Of a DNA stretch of 64,000 nt, positions 24,746-33,355 are shown piece by piece. A program made the position numbers and the translations under genes. This stretch comes from Halorubrum saccharovorum DSM 1137 (lineage in GTDB: Archaea; Halobacteriota; Halobacteria; Halobacteriales; Haloferacaceae), in contig NZ_AOJE01000012.1 of the NCBI RefSeq assembly GCF_000337915.1, forward strand, positions 18,149 through 82,148, written 5' to 3'. Under the pieces are notes generated by a model. That model worked only from the letters and a program-made list of their open reading frames with translations. It made no database searches and had not been told where the DNA came from. Each line of letters opens with the position of its first letter. The stretch's first letter is position 1.

Positions 24746-24976
24746 ATGAGCCATTCCACCGGACCCGGATCGCGCGGACTGGATCTCGACGCGGCGTTCA
24801 AGGCGTTCGGCGCGGTGGGCATCCTCATCTCCCTCGCGCTCATCGTCGGCGTGCTCGCGCTGACCGACCCGTTCGGCGAGTTCGTCAGGGCCTCGCCGGC
24901 GGTGTTCGGGAGCCTGCTGTCGGCCGGCCTGCTCGGCGCCGTCGGCTACGCGGCCTACGCGCTGCGGCGTCGCTGA
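24746..24976 (+). CDS. Small membrane protein of unknown function
   Basis: The 76-residue protein has two hydrophobic helices (about 24-41 and 52-72) and ends in a basic RRR. The N-terminal 20 residues are soluble. A TATA box (atttatac) lies about 25 nt before the ATG, which fits a leaderless mRNA and supports the gene being real. No family is recognised. Confidence 0.68.
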   Translation: MSHSTGPGSRGLDLDAAFKAFGAVGILISLALIVGVLALTDPFGEFVRASPAVFGSLLSAGLLGAVGYAAYALRRR

Positions 24977-25069
24977 CCGGAGCTCCGGAACGGACCGAAC
25001 CGATACCACCGGAACCGCGCGCGGCGAGACGCCGAGAGGTATAACCCCCCGGCGGTCGAACCGGCGGCC

Positions 25070-25252
25070 ATGAGCGACGAGTCGCTTGGGGTCGCGGTCG
25101 AACACTTCCTCGACGAGGCCGAGTCCACGCTGGACAGCTACGACCAGGGGTACGCGGACGCCGACGCGACGGTATCGGTGCTCCGAACGCACATCAACGA
25201 GCTGGCCGCCGCCGTCGACGACGGCGACGACGGCGACGAAGAGACGGAGTGA
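25070..25252 (+). CDS. Small acidic helical protein
   Basis: The 60-residue protein is very acidic and almost wholly helical by pattern (EHFLDEAESTLDSYDQGYADADATVSVLRTHINELAAAVDD). A TATA-like ggtataac lies about 31 nt before the ATG. The frame converges on the ABC ATPase gene. It is a plausible conserved haloarchaeal protein of unknown role. Confidence 0.62.
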   Translation: MSDESLGVAVEHFLDEAESTLDSYDQGYADADATVSVLRTHINELAAAVDDGDDGDEETE

Positions 25253-25277
25253 GCGGAGACGGGAGCGCCGACTGTCC

Positions 25278-26078
25278 TCAGGGCCGCGCGCCGATCAGAT
25301 CCCGCACGCGAGCGACGTGCTCCCCGAAGGCGGGGTCGCCGCGCTCTCGCGGACGCGACACGTCGACGTCGACGATTTCGGCGATGCGCCCGGGCTCGGA
25401 CGCCATCACCACGATCCGGTCGGCGAGCGTCACCGCCTCGGCCACGTCGTGAGTGACGAACAGGGCGGTCTTGCCGGTCGACGCCCACACGTCGAGCAGC
25501 TCGCGCTGCAGCATCTCTCGGGTCTGAGCGTCGACCGCGCCGAACGGCTCGTCCATCAAGAGGAGCTCGGGGTCGACCGCGAGCGACCGCGCGATGGCGA
25601 CGCGCTGTTTCATCCCGCCCGAGAGCGACTTCGGGTACGAATCCCGGAACTCGGTGAGCCCGACGAGATCGAGCATCTCGTCGACCCGCCGCTCGCGCTC
25701 GGCCGCGGACCGGTCGGTCCGTTCGAGTCCGAACCCGACGTTCTCCTCGACGGTGAGCCACGGGAACAGGTGGTACTCCTGGAAGACCACGCCCATGTCG
25801 GTCGTGGGGCCGGTGACGGGAGAGCCGGCGACCCTGATCTCCCCGTCCGTGGCCTCGGTGAGCCCGGCGATGATCCGGAACAGCGTCGTCTTCCCGCAGC
25901 CGGACGGGCCGACGACGCAGACGAACTCGCCCGACTCGACCGCGAACGACACGTCGTCGAGCGCTCGGACCGGGGTGCCGCCGTCGTCGTACGTCTTGCC
26001 GACCGCGTCGACGACGACGCCGGCGGGATCGTCTCCCAGTTCGTCCCCCGACGCGGGTCCGCGGTTCACGCCTGCCAT
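25278..26078 (-). CDS. ABC transporter ATP-binding protein (nitrate/sulfonate/taurine type)
   Basis: The 266-residue protein has Walker A GPSGCGKTT, the signature LSGGMKQRVAIARSLAVDP, Walker B ELLLMDEPFGAVD and the switch H in ALFVTHDVAEA, in the SsuB/TauB/NrtD arrangement. It powers the permease encoded just upstream; the two genes overlap by 13 bp. The operon order is binding protein, permease, ATPase. Confidence 0.94.
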   Translation of the reverse strand: MAGVNRGPASGDELGDDPAGVVVDAVGKTYDDGGTPVRALDDVSFAVESGEFVCVVGPSGCGKTTLFRIIAGLTEATDGEIRVAGSPVTGPTTDMGVVFQEYHLFPWLTVEENVGFGLERTDRSAAERERRVDEMLDLVGLTEFRDSYPKSLSGGMKQRVAIARSLAVDPELLLMDEPFGAVDAQTREMLQRELLDVWASTGKTALFVTHDVAEAVTLADRIVVMASEPGRIAEIVDVDVSRPRERGDPAFGEHVARVRDLIGARP

Positions 26079-26869
26079 GCTAACACCCGCCGTTGGACCG
26101 CGCGGAACGCCACGTCGACGAGGAGGTACATCAGGCTCAACACGAGGATGTACGCGATCGCCCGGTCGACGCGGAGGTTGTTACTCGCGCGCAGAATCTC
26201 GCGACCGATGCCCGGCACGGAGAATATCTCGGCGGCGATCACGAGCATCCAACACCGGCCGAGTCCGGTGCGGATCCCGGTTAAGATCCCCGGCAACGAC
26301 GCCGGAAGCACGACCGACCGAACCATGTCGAGGTCGCCGCGCACGCCCAGCGTCCGCCCCACGTCGATCAGGTCGTCGGAGACCTCCTCGACGGCGCCGT
26401 AGCTCGCGTAGAAGTTGATCCAGAACCCGCCGACGGCGATGATGAACGCCGCGCCGGCGTGGTTGAGGCCGAACCACGCGATCGCGAACCCGATCAGCGC
26501 CAGCGGCGGTACGGGGCGGAGCACCCGCACCAGCGGGGCCGTCACGTCGTCGAGCAGGCCGCTCCACGCGAGCGCGACGCCGGCGCCCACGCCGAGCCCC
26601 GTGCCGGCGATCGTCCCGGGGACCCAGTGCCGAATGCTCGACGCCAGCGCCTCGGGCATCGTCCCCGAGAGGAACTGGCCGCGGAACTCCGCCGCGACCG
26701 CGACCGGCGACGGCAACACGATCGGCGGCTGCGTGAGCGAGACGAGGTACCAGAGCACGACGAAGCCGACCAGCCCCGCGAAGCCCCGGAGCAGCCGCCG
26801 CGGGTCGTCGAGGCCGAGGCCCGCCTGCAGTCCGCTTCCGTCGAACTCCCGTCCGGTGTCGGTGGCCAT
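26066..26869 (-). CDS. ABC transporter permease (nitrate/sulfonate/taurine type)
   Basis: The 267-residue protein starts at the ATG at 26869, which shares one base with the stop of the binding-protein gene. It has about six helices and the BPD_transp_1 EAA-like loop (VGRTLGVRGDLDMVRSVVLPASLPGILTGIRTGLGRCWMLVIAAE) that contacts the ATPase. It forms the membrane channel of the SsuABC-like importer. The longer open frame upstream is a shadow of the binding-protein gene. Confidence 0.93.
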   Translation of the reverse strand: MATDTGREFDGSGLQAGLGLDDPRRLLRGFAGLVGFVVLWYLVSLTQPPIVLPSPVAVAAEFRGQFLSGTMPEALASSIRHWVPGTIAGTGLGVGAGVALAWSGLLDDVTAPLVRVLRPVPPLALIGFAIAWFGLNHAGAAFIIAVGGFWINFYASYGAVEEVSDDLIDVGRTLGVRGDLDMVRSVVLPASLPGILTGIRTGLGRCWMLVIAAEIFSVPGIGREILRASNNLRVDRAIAYILVLSLMYLLVDVAFRAVQRRVLAWQA

Positions 26870-27900
26870 CAGAGCGAGTCGTAGACGTCGAAGTCGAAGA
26901 TCCGGTCGTTCGTGAGCTGTTCGCTGATCTGACCGTTGCTCGCCGCGAACTCCGAGAACACCGGCGTCGCCTCGCTGATGGACGCGGGGTCGGTGACGAA
27001 GTTCGACAGCGGCGAGTCGAGCGCCGTCCGCGCCCGGTCGGCGGGCATCCCGATCCCCGACTCGACGTGCTGGGCCGTCGCGTCCGGGCTCTCGCCGATG
27101 AACTCGGTCGCGCGGACGTGCTGTTCGAGGAACTGCGCCGCGAGCGGGGAGTCCCGGACCGCGTCGCTCATCAGCGTCACCGCGGCCGGCTGACCGGGGA
27201 GGATCTCGGCGGCCGTCCGGAGCATCGTGACGGACGACCCCTCCTCCTGCGCGATCGTCGGCACCGGCTCCATGATGGAGGTCCCGTCGATGTCGCCGCC
27301 GTTGATCGCCTGCCAGACGGCGTTGGCGCCGTTTATCTCTCGGATCTCGATGCTGTCGTTCGCCTCGGGGTCGACGCCGGTCTCCCGGAGCCAATAGCGG
27401 AGCAGCACGTCGGGGACGCTTCCCTGCGGGAACGTGCCGAACCGGAAGGGACGCCCCCGCTCTTCTTCCCACATCGCGAACGCGTCCGCGCCGTGTTCCT
27501 CGAAGGTGTCGTGGAACGAGGACTCGGCCATGATTCCCATCGGCTCGCGGATGTTCGCCGCGGTCACCCGTGCGGGGATGCCGTTGTCGATCACGATCAT
27601 CGCCGGCACGATCCCGAACATGGCGACGTCGATGTCGCCGCCGGCGAACGCCTGGACGATCGCCGGACCGTCGGTGAACTCTCTGCCGTTTATTTCGGCG
27701 TCGATCTCCGAAAAGTACCCCTCGCCCTCCATCACGTACCACTGGAGGTCGGGGTAGATGGGCATGTGCGCGACCGTCAGTTCGTCGAGTCCGTCGCCGC
27801 CGTCGCCGCCGTCGAGACAGCCGGCGAGACCGACGGTGGCAGCACCGCCGGCGGCCGCGAGAAAGGACCGCCGCGAGGCTCCTGCGCTTCGCTCGTACAT
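26869..27900 (-). CDS. ABC transporter substrate-binding lipoprotein (SsuA/TauA-like)
   Basis: The 343-residue protein opens with a Tat signal and lipobox (SRRSFLAAAGGAATVGLAGC), so it is exported folded and anchored outside by a lipid on the cysteine. The rest is a type 2 periplasmic-binding fold of the nitrate/sulfonate/taurine group (TVAHMPIYPDLQWYVMEGEGYFSEI, then FAGGDIDVAMFGIVPAMIVIDNGI). The ligand cannot be told. Upstream (27980-28025) lie a TATA-like atatat and the near-palindrome around cgttgtacg, possible control sites. Confidence 0.92.
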   Translation of the reverse strand: MYERSAGASRRSFLAAAGGAATVGLAGCLDGGDGGDGLDELTVAHMPIYPDLQWYVMEGEGYFSEIDAEINGREFTDGPAIVQAFAGGDIDVAMFGIVPAMIVIDNGIPARVTAANIREPMGIMAESSFHDTFEEHGADAFAMWEEERGRPFRFGTFPQGSVPDVLLRYWLRETGVDPEANDSIEIREINGANAVWQAINGGDIDGTSIMEPVPTIAQEEGSSVTMLRTAAEILPGQPAAVTLMSDAVRDSPLAAQFLEQHVRATEFIGESPDATAQHVESGIGMPADRARTALDSPLSNFVTDPASISEATPVFSEFAASNGQISEQLTNDRIFDFDVYDSL

Positions 27901-28169
27901 ATTAGCTACAGGCGTCGTACGCGGAATACACCCGCGTCACCAGCAACTGGAGCACGTACCGGTGACGACCGACACAGGCCTGATCCCCCGATATATGCGC
28001 ATGTAACCGTTGTACGGAGCGTTACCCATTCAGAGCATCGTCCGTGTTCAACGCAATAATTGCTTGTTCGGCCGGTGCGATCGCCGGGGGATCTCGATTG
28101 CTCGCTGACTCGCAACCAGCCCGCCGCCGACTCGCCGTCGTTTATGAGGCCGCCCGCCAACACGCGCGT

Positions 28170-29081
28170 ATGGTCTCGGAGATCTTCGACCCCGACGCGT
28201 GGGAACCGGTCACGGACGAGTTCGACGACATCACCTATCACCGCGGCGTCGACGTGCCGGTCGTCCGGATCGCGTTCGACCGCCCCGAGGTCCGGAACGC
28301 GTTCCGGCCCGGCACCGTCGACGAGCTGTACGCCGCGCTCGACCACGCGCGCAAGCAGGCGGACGTGGGCTGCGTGCTGCTCACGGGCAACGGGCCCTCA
28401 CCCGATGACGGCGGCTGGGCGTTCTGCTCGGGCGGCGACCAGTCGGTGCGCGGCGGCTCCGGCTACGAGTACCGCGACGGCGACGAGGCGGGCGACGAGG
28501 ACGACCCGCTCGTCAAGGAGGCCCGGGCGGGTCGGCTCCACATCCTCGAAGTCCAGCGGCTGATCCGGTTCATGCCCAAGCCCGTGGTCGCGGTCGTGCC
28601 GGGGTGGGCGGTCGGCGGCGGCCACTCGCTGCACGTGGTCTGCGATCTGACCCTCGCCAGCGAGGAGCACGGGAAGTTTCTCCAGACCGACCCCGACGTG
28701 GCCTCCTTCGACGGCGGGTTCGGCTCCGCCTACCTCGCGAAGCAGATCGGCCAGAAGAAGGCCCGCGAAGTGTTCTTCCGCGGGAAGACCTACTCCGCCG
28801 AGGAGGCCGCGGACATGGGGATGGTCAACGAGGCGATCCCGCACGCGGAGCTGGAAGAGGTCGCGATCGAGTGGGCCGACGAGATGACGAAGAAGTCGCC
28901 GACCGCGATGCGGATGCTGAAGTACGCCTTCAACATGACCGACGACGGGATGGTCGGCCAGCAGGTGTTCGCGGGCGAGGCGACCCGCCTAGCGTACATG
29001 ACCGACGAGGCGCAGGAGGGTCGCGACGCCTTCTTAGAGAAGCGGGAGCCCGAATTTCGCGACTACCCCTGGCACTACTGA
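28170..29081 (+). CDS. menB: 1,4-dihydroxy-2-naphthoyl-CoA synthase
   Basis: The 303-residue crotonase-fold protein starts at the ATG at 28170, 25-30 nt after the TATA-like tttatg (28140-28145). MenB marks are the CSGGDQSVRGGSGY loop, the oxyanion-hole WAVGGGHSLHVVCDLTLAS and the FDGGFGSAYLAKQIGQKKAREVFF segment. It closes the second ring of menaquinone from o-succinylbenzoyl-CoA. An acidic insert near residue 105 is a halophile feature. Other men genes are not in the window. Confidence 0.95.
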   Translation: MVSEIFDPDAWEPVTDEFDDITYHRGVDVPVVRIAFDRPEVRNAFRPGTVDELYAALDHARKQADVGCVLLTGNGPSPDDGGWAFCSGGDQSVRGGSGYEYRDGDEAGDEDDPLVKEARAGRLHILEVQRLIRFMPKPVVAVVPGWAVGGGHSLHVVCDLTLASEEHGKFLQTDPDVASFDGGFGSAYLAKQIGQKKAREVFFRGKTYSAEEAADMGMVNEAIPHAELEEVAIEWADEMTKKSPTAMRMLKYAFNMTDDGMVGQQVFAGEATRLAYMTDEAQEGRDAFLEKREPEFRDYPWHY

Positions 29082-29108
29082 GGGGTCCCACCGCCTCCCG
29101 TCCGACCC

Positions 29109-30008
29109 CTACCCGTGCGTGTACCCGCGGTCGGGGAGCGGGTCGCCGTCGGCGGTGACCCCGTCCGCGGCGTCGACGACGCGTCCCACGCGGGTCAGCC
29201 CGGCCGGACAGGCCTCGCGGGCGGGCTCGACCGCCTCCTCGGGGACGGCGCAGACGAGCTCGAAGTCCTCGCCGAAGTGCGCGGCCAGCTCGAAGCGCTC
29301 GGCCGGCCCCTCCGCGACCGCGTCGACCGCGGGGTGAACCGGGAGGCGGTCGGGGTCCAGCTCGAAGCCGACCTCGCTCGCCTCGGCGAGCTGGTGGAGC
29401 GAGCGCGCGATCCCGTCGGAGGAGTCCATCATCGCGGTCGCCCGGTCCGCGAGCGCCAGCCCGTCGGCGACCCTGGGCGTGAACCGGAAGAGGCCGTTGG
29501 CGCGCTCGACCGCGTCGTCGCCCCCGTCACCCCGCTCGAACAGCCGGAGCGCGGCCGCGGACCGCCCCCACTCGCCGGTGACGCAGAGCGCGTCGCCGGG
29601 GCGCGCACCCGCCCGCGTGACGACGCCCGCGTCGGACGCGTCGCCGATCGCGGTCGAGGCCGTGGTGAACTCGTCGTGGGTGTCGAGGTCGCCGCCGACG
29701 TACTCGGCGTCGACCGCCTCGCAGACGTCGACCGCGCCTTCGACGAAGCGGTCGAGTTTCTCGTCGTCGAAGGCGGCGTCGGCGTACACCGCGACCGCCG
29801 CGGTCGCCTTCGCCCCCATCGCCGCCACGTCCGAGAGCGACGCGCCGACCGCGCGCCACCCGGCGGTGTATCGCGTCGTCCCGGGCGGGAAATCGGTCCG
29901 CTCGTGGAGCATGTCGGTCGTGATCACGGTGCCGTCCACGACCGCGGCGTCGTCGCCCGCGTGCGGGAGGTCGGCCGCGAGCGCCCGGAGCGCGTCTCGC
30001 TCGTTCAC
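29109..30008 (-). CDS. thiL: Thiamine-monophosphate kinase
   Basis: The 299-residue AIRS-type kinase has the DDAAVVDG segment near the N-terminus, TTDMLHERTDFP, VYVGGDLD-like EYVGGDLDTHDE and MMDSSDGIARSLHQLAEAS, all ThiL landmarks. It phosphorylates thiamine monophosphate to the diphosphate cofactor. A TATA-like ccttataatc (- strand, about 30033-30042) lies about 28 nt before the ATG. It converges on menB with 27 bp between the stops. Confidence 0.95.
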   Translation of the reverse strand: MNERDALRALAADLPHAGDDAAVVDGTVITTDMLHERTDFPPGTTRYTAGWRAVGASLSDVAAMGAKATAAVAVYADAAFDDEKLDRFVEGAVDVCEAVDAEYVGGDLDTHDEFTTASTAIGDASDAGVVTRAGARPGDALCVTGEWGRSAAALRLFERGDGGDDAVERANGLFRFTPRVADGLALADRATAMMDSSDGIARSLHQLAEASEVGFELDPDRLPVHPAVDAVAEGPAERFELAAHFGEDFELVCAVPEEAVEPAREACPAGLTRVGRVVDAADGVTADGDPLPDRGYTHG

Positions 30009-30197
30009 GATATCGGTGGATCGTATCGGAACGGATTATAAGGGATCGGTCCCGCCGGCACAGGGTCGCTTTCCGGTCTCCCGCACGCGGATTGTGTCCC
30101 GTTACCAAGAGCCAATTAAAGGGGTAATACACATTAACGAATATTATCATTATCAATCATTATGTTTATTACCTACCTCCCGCACCTACCGAGTGCA

Positions 30198-30299
30198 ATG
30201 ACAGTATCCGTACGCGGACACGCAGCACCCCGACGCGTCGACAGCACGATCACTATACGACCGCCGCAACCTCCCACACGACCCGATGACGACACCTGA
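30198..30299 (+). CDS. Possible 33-residue leader ORF 1 upstream of aceA
   Basis: This short frame (MTVSVRGHAAPRRV...) follows an AT-rich promoter-like stretch (30105-30180). It overlaps the next small ORF by 14 bp. It is basic and rich in Pro, Thr and Arg. It could be a real leader peptide or chance; there is no family match to support it. Confidence 0.3.
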   Translation: MTVSVRGHAAPRRVDSTITIRPPQPPTRPDDDT

Positions 30300-30624
30300 C
30301 GACACCACACCCACCGACGACCCGACGAACCGGACGACCCGAACGGCTGATCGAACGCAGAGCGACCGAACGTCGACCGATCGAACGCAGACCGATCGAC
30401 GCCGCGCCGATCCTTCTCCCCGGACGATCCCCGGGCGCACGCCGATCACCGAAGAGGCGGGCGCCCCGATCGTCCCGACGACACGTCCGACGACCGACGG
30501 GTCGACCGCGACCGACACGCCTCGGCGCCCGAGTCCGCCGCCGGCCGAGGGCGAGCGGGACGCGCCGCTGGTCCCCGACCTACGACCGACGCGTCGCCCG
30601 CGGACCGACGGGGGGTCGCGATGA
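30286..30624 (+). CDS. Possible 112-residue low-complexity protein upstream of aceA
   Basis: The frame is rich in Thr, Asp, Arg and Pro (DDTTPTDDPTNRTTRTADRT) with repeated DRTQ units, and ends by an ATGA overlap with the next small ORF. G or C in the third codon position is common, as in real genes here, but the protein looks disordered and has no known motif. The whole 30.2-30.75 kb stretch leads into aceA on the same strand. Confidence 0.4.
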   Translation: MTTPDDTTPTDDPTNRTTRTADRTQSDRTSTDRTQTDRRRADPSPRTIPGRTPITEEAGAPIVPTTRPTTDGSTATDTPRRPSPPPAEGERDAPLVPDLRPTRRPRTDGGSR

Positions 30625-30746
30625 GCGCCGTCCCCATGGCGGGGACCGGGCGCGGACCGCGACCGGACTCGACGACGTTCACGCGGCGCGCGACTGACCG
30701 GACCGAGCGGACCGAGCAACTCACCGACGACGCGACCACGGAGTGA
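30621..30746 (+). CDS. Possible 41-residue ORF 3 upstream of aceA
   Basis: The frame starts inside the previous stop (ATGA at 30621-30624) and ends 5 bp before the aceA ATG. It is Thr/Arg-rich ([20 protein letters not shown]). The chained overlaps of three small ORFs ending just before aceA suggest translational coupling, but the coding status is unproven. Confidence 0.33.
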   Translation: MSAVPMAGTGRGPRPDSTTFTRRATDRTERTEQLTDDATTE

Positions 30747-30751
30747 CATCA

Positions 30752-31795
30752 ATGCATCCCAACGAACTCGACGACGACGTCTTCACGAGAGATATCGACA
30801 ACCCGGCCGGCCGCCGGCTCCGCGAGCTGTTCGAGGAGCAGGACTACACGTTCGCGCCGGGGATCTACCACGCGCTCGACGCCCGCCTCGCCGAGATGGC
30901 CGGGCTCGACGCGGCCTACATGAGCGGTTACTCGACCGTCCTCGGCCAGTTCGGCTTCCCCGACCTGGAGATGGTCACCATGAGCGAGATGGTCGAGAAC
31001 GCCAAGCGCATGGTCGAGGCGACGAACCTGCCCGTCATCGCCGACTGCGACACCGGCTACGGCGGCGTCCACAACGTCCGGCGCGCGGTCCGCGAGTACG
31101 AGAAGGCCGGCGTCGCCGCGATCCACATCGAGGACCAGACCTCGCCGAAGCGCTGCGGCCACATCGCGGGCAAGCAGATCGTCTCCCGCGAGGAGGCGCG
31201 CTCGCGGTTCGAGGCCGCGGTCGACGCCAAGCAGAGCGAGGACACCGTCATCATCGCTCGCACCGACGCGTACGGCTCCGCCAACGGCGACTGGGAGGAG
31301 CACCTCGAACGCGGCCGGATCTACGCCGACGCCGGCGTCGACCTCGTCTGGCCCGAGATGCCCGACCCGTCGCGCGAGGACGCGGTCGAGTACGCCGAGA
31401 CGATCCACGAGACCCACCCCGACCTGGACCTGGCGTTCAACTACTCCTCCTCGTTCGAGTGGGGCGCCGAGGAGGACCCGCTCACGTTCGAGGAGCTCGG
31501 TGACCTGGGCTACCAGTACATCTTCATCACGCTGTACGGGCTCCACTCGGGCGCGCACGCCGCCTACGAGGACTTCGAGAACATCGCGCAGAACGACGAG
31601 GAGGCGCAGTTCGACCTCGAAGAGCGGTACATCGGCCACGAGACCGAGAGCCACCACGAGCTCTCCTTCGTCCCGCGGTACCAGGACATCGAGGCCGAGT
31701 TCGACCCCGAGGCGCGCAAGCGGCAGGAGGAGTCGGCCGGCTTCACCGAGGACGAGAACGACCCGATCACGGCCGAGGGCAACGACGACGACTAA
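30752..31795 (+). CDS. aceA: Isocitrate lyase
   Basis: The 347-residue protein belongs to the PEP mutase/isocitrate lyase superfamily with catalytic C135 in the [11 protein letters not shown] motif (usual KKCGH), metal-binding ADCDTGYGG (about 97-105) and IEDQTSPK. It cleaves isocitrate to glyoxylate and succinate, the entry to the glyoxylate bypass used on acetate or fatty acids. It is much shorter than bacterial AceA, as in other haloarchaea. Malate synthase is not in the window. The stop codon lies inside the first unit of a 20-bp tandem repeat. Confidence 0.92.
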   Translation: MHPNELDDDVFTRDIDNPAGRRLRELFEEQDYTFAPGIYHALDARLAEMAGLDAAYMSGYSTVLGQFGFPDLEMVTMSEMVENAKRMVEATNLPVIADCDTGYGGVHNVRRAVREYEKAGVAAIHIEDQTSPKRCGHIAGKQIVSREEARSRFEAAVDAKQSEDTVIIARTDAYGSANGDWEEHLERGRIYADAGVDLVWPEMPDPSREDAVEYAETIHETHPDLDLAFNYSSSFEWGAEEDPLTFEELGDLGYQYIFITLYGLHSGAHAAYEDFENIAQNDEEAQFDLEERYIGHETESHHELSFVPRYQDIEAEFDPEARKRQEESAGFTEDENDPITAEGNDDD

Positions 31796-31895
31796 TCCCG
31801 GCGCCCGACGACTAATCCCGGCGCCCGACGACTAATCCCGGCGCCCGACGACTAATCCCGGCGCCCGACGACGACGACTAATCCCGGCGCCCGAC
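31791..31895 (+). repeat. 20-bp tandem repeat overlapping the aceA stop codon
   Basis: Four perfect copies of actaatcccggcgcccgacg lie head to tail at 31791-31870, then acgacg, then a fifth copy of 19 bp to 31895. Each unit carries a TAA; the first one is the aceA stop. The array probably grew by slippage at the GAC-rich end of the gene, and may vary between strains. Confidence 0.95.
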
Positions 31896-31924
31896 AATCG
31901 GACGACCGAGCGCTCGGCCACCGG

Positions 31925-33166
31925 TCAGCGGTCCGGAATCGCGCCCCGATTTTTCAACTCGGCGAGGTCGCCGTCGCCGTAGCCGTACTCTCTGAGGACG
32001 GCCTCCGTGTGCTCGCCCAGCGAGGGAGGATGCCGCCGAGCCGTCGTCGGCGTCCGCGAGAAGTGCATCGGCGAGCCCGGGACTCGCATCGGTCCGGCGG
32101 TCGGGTGGTCGAACTCGGCGACCATCCCCCGCGCGGCCAGCTGCGGGTCGTCGAACACCTCGGCCATGTCGCGGACGGGACTCGCGGGGACACCGTGCTC
32201 GCCGAGCCGGTCGAGGGCCTCCGCCGTCGTCAGCTCCGCGAACGCGGCGTCGAGCGCGGGGTCGAGCGCGTCCCGGTTGCGCACGCGCTTCTCGTTGGTC
32301 TCGAACCGCTCGTCGGCCAGCAGGTCGGGCCGGTCGAGCGCCTCGCAGAGCCGCGGCCAGAACGCGTCGGACGCGCAGGCGACGACGACGTACCCGTCCC
32401 GCGTCTCGAACGCCTGATACGGGGTGATGTTCGGGTGTTTGCTCCCCATCCGTCCCGGCGGCTCGCCGCTCGCGAAGTAGTTCGCCGCCATGTAGCTGGT
32501 CCACGCGGCCTGTCCGTCGAGCAGGCTCACGTCGATCTTCTGACCCGCGCCGTCGCCGAGTTCGCGCTCCAAGAGCGCCGCGAGGATCGCCTGCGTCGCG
32601 TACATCCCGGCGCCGACGTCGGCGAGCGCGACCCCGATCCTGACCGGCGCGCCGCCCTCCTCGCCCGTGATCGACATGAAGCCGCCGCGCGCCTGCATCA
32701 TGATGTCGTACGCGGGCTCGTCGCGGTCCGGCCCCCACTCGCCGTACCCGGAGATCGCGCAGTAGATCAGTCCGGGGTTCTCCTCGACGAGGTCCGGGTA
32801 GTCGAGGCCCCAGTCGGCCATCTTGCCGACCCGGAAGTTCTCGACGATCACGTCGGCCTCGCAGGCGAGGTCGCGGAACACCGCCCGCCCCGCGTCGCTC
32901 GCGAGGTTCAGCTCGACGGAGCGCTTGTTGCGGTTGACGCTGGCGTAGTAGGCGCTCTGCGCGTCGTCGCCCTCGCCGAAGGCCGGCGGGCGCCACGTCC
33001 GCGTCTGGTCGCCCTCGCCCGGCCGTTCGACCTTGATCACCTCGGCGCCGAGGTCGCCGAGCTGCATGGTGCAGAACGGCCCCACCAGCACCCGCGAGGC
33101 GTCGAGCACGGTGAGCCCGTCGAGCGGTCCCGCGTCGCCCTCGGAGTCGCGCGCCTCACCGACCAC
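31925..33166 (-). CDS. Family III (CaiB/BaiF) CoA-transferase
   Basis: The 413-residue protein starts at a GTG (33166) with a good Shine-Dalgarno (ggaggtg) 7 nt before it; the ATG further up is out of frame. Family marks are LDGLTVLDASRVLVGPFCTMQLGDLGAEVIKVERPG, the catalytic-Asp region near RDEPAYDIMMQARGGFM and LADVGAGMYATQAILAALL. Such enzymes move CoA between carboxylic acids (carnitine, mesaconate, succinate, formate/oxalate types). It converges on aceA, which may point to organic-acid use, but the substrate is open. Confidence 0.9.
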   Translation of the reverse strand: MVGEARDSEGDAGPLDGLTVLDASRVLVGPFCTMQLGDLGAEVIKVERPGEGDQTRTWRPPAFGEGDDAQSAYYASVNRNKRSVELNLASDAGRAVFRDLACEADVIVENFRVGKMADWGLDYPDLVEENPGLIYCAISGYGEWGPDRDEPAYDIMMQARGGFMSITGEEGGAPVRIGVALADVGAGMYATQAILAALLERELGDGAGQKIDVSLLDGQAAWTSYMAANYFASGEPPGRMGSKHPNITPYQAFETRDGYVVVACASDAFWPRLCEALDRPDLLADERFETNEKRVRNRDALDPALDAAFAELTTAEALDRLGEHGVPASPVRDMAEVFDDPQLAARGMVAEFDHPTAGPMRVPGSPMHFSRTPTTARRHPPSLGEHTEAVLREYGYGDGDLAELKNRGAIPDR

Positions 33167-33355
33167 GCGGGAGCACCTCCGGAGTCGGTCGCCGTGTCGC
33201 GTCCATGCCACCCGACTCGGACGGGCGGGTAATGAGCCTCCCGGCGGACAGGGCGGGAGTCGGCGACATCCCGCCGGCGACGCCCGACGGTGCTCTCGCC
33301 GGCGACGCAAGCCGAGTCGCCAACGGTTAAACCACGTCGCGCCGATCGAACCCGT

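Noticed and set aside
26870..27742. Long extension of the permease frame
   Set aside because: It overlaps the binding-protein gene in another frame and is Arg/Asp-rich nonsense; the permease motifs start at 26869.
30186..30752. 188-residue - strand frame before aceA
   Set aside because: Its composition (Arg, Ser, Val, Gly) is that of an antisense frame; the + strand mini-ORFs fit better, though also weakly.
31791..31895. CRISPR-like array
   Set aside because: The 20-bp units are contiguous with no spacers, so this is a plain tandem repeat.
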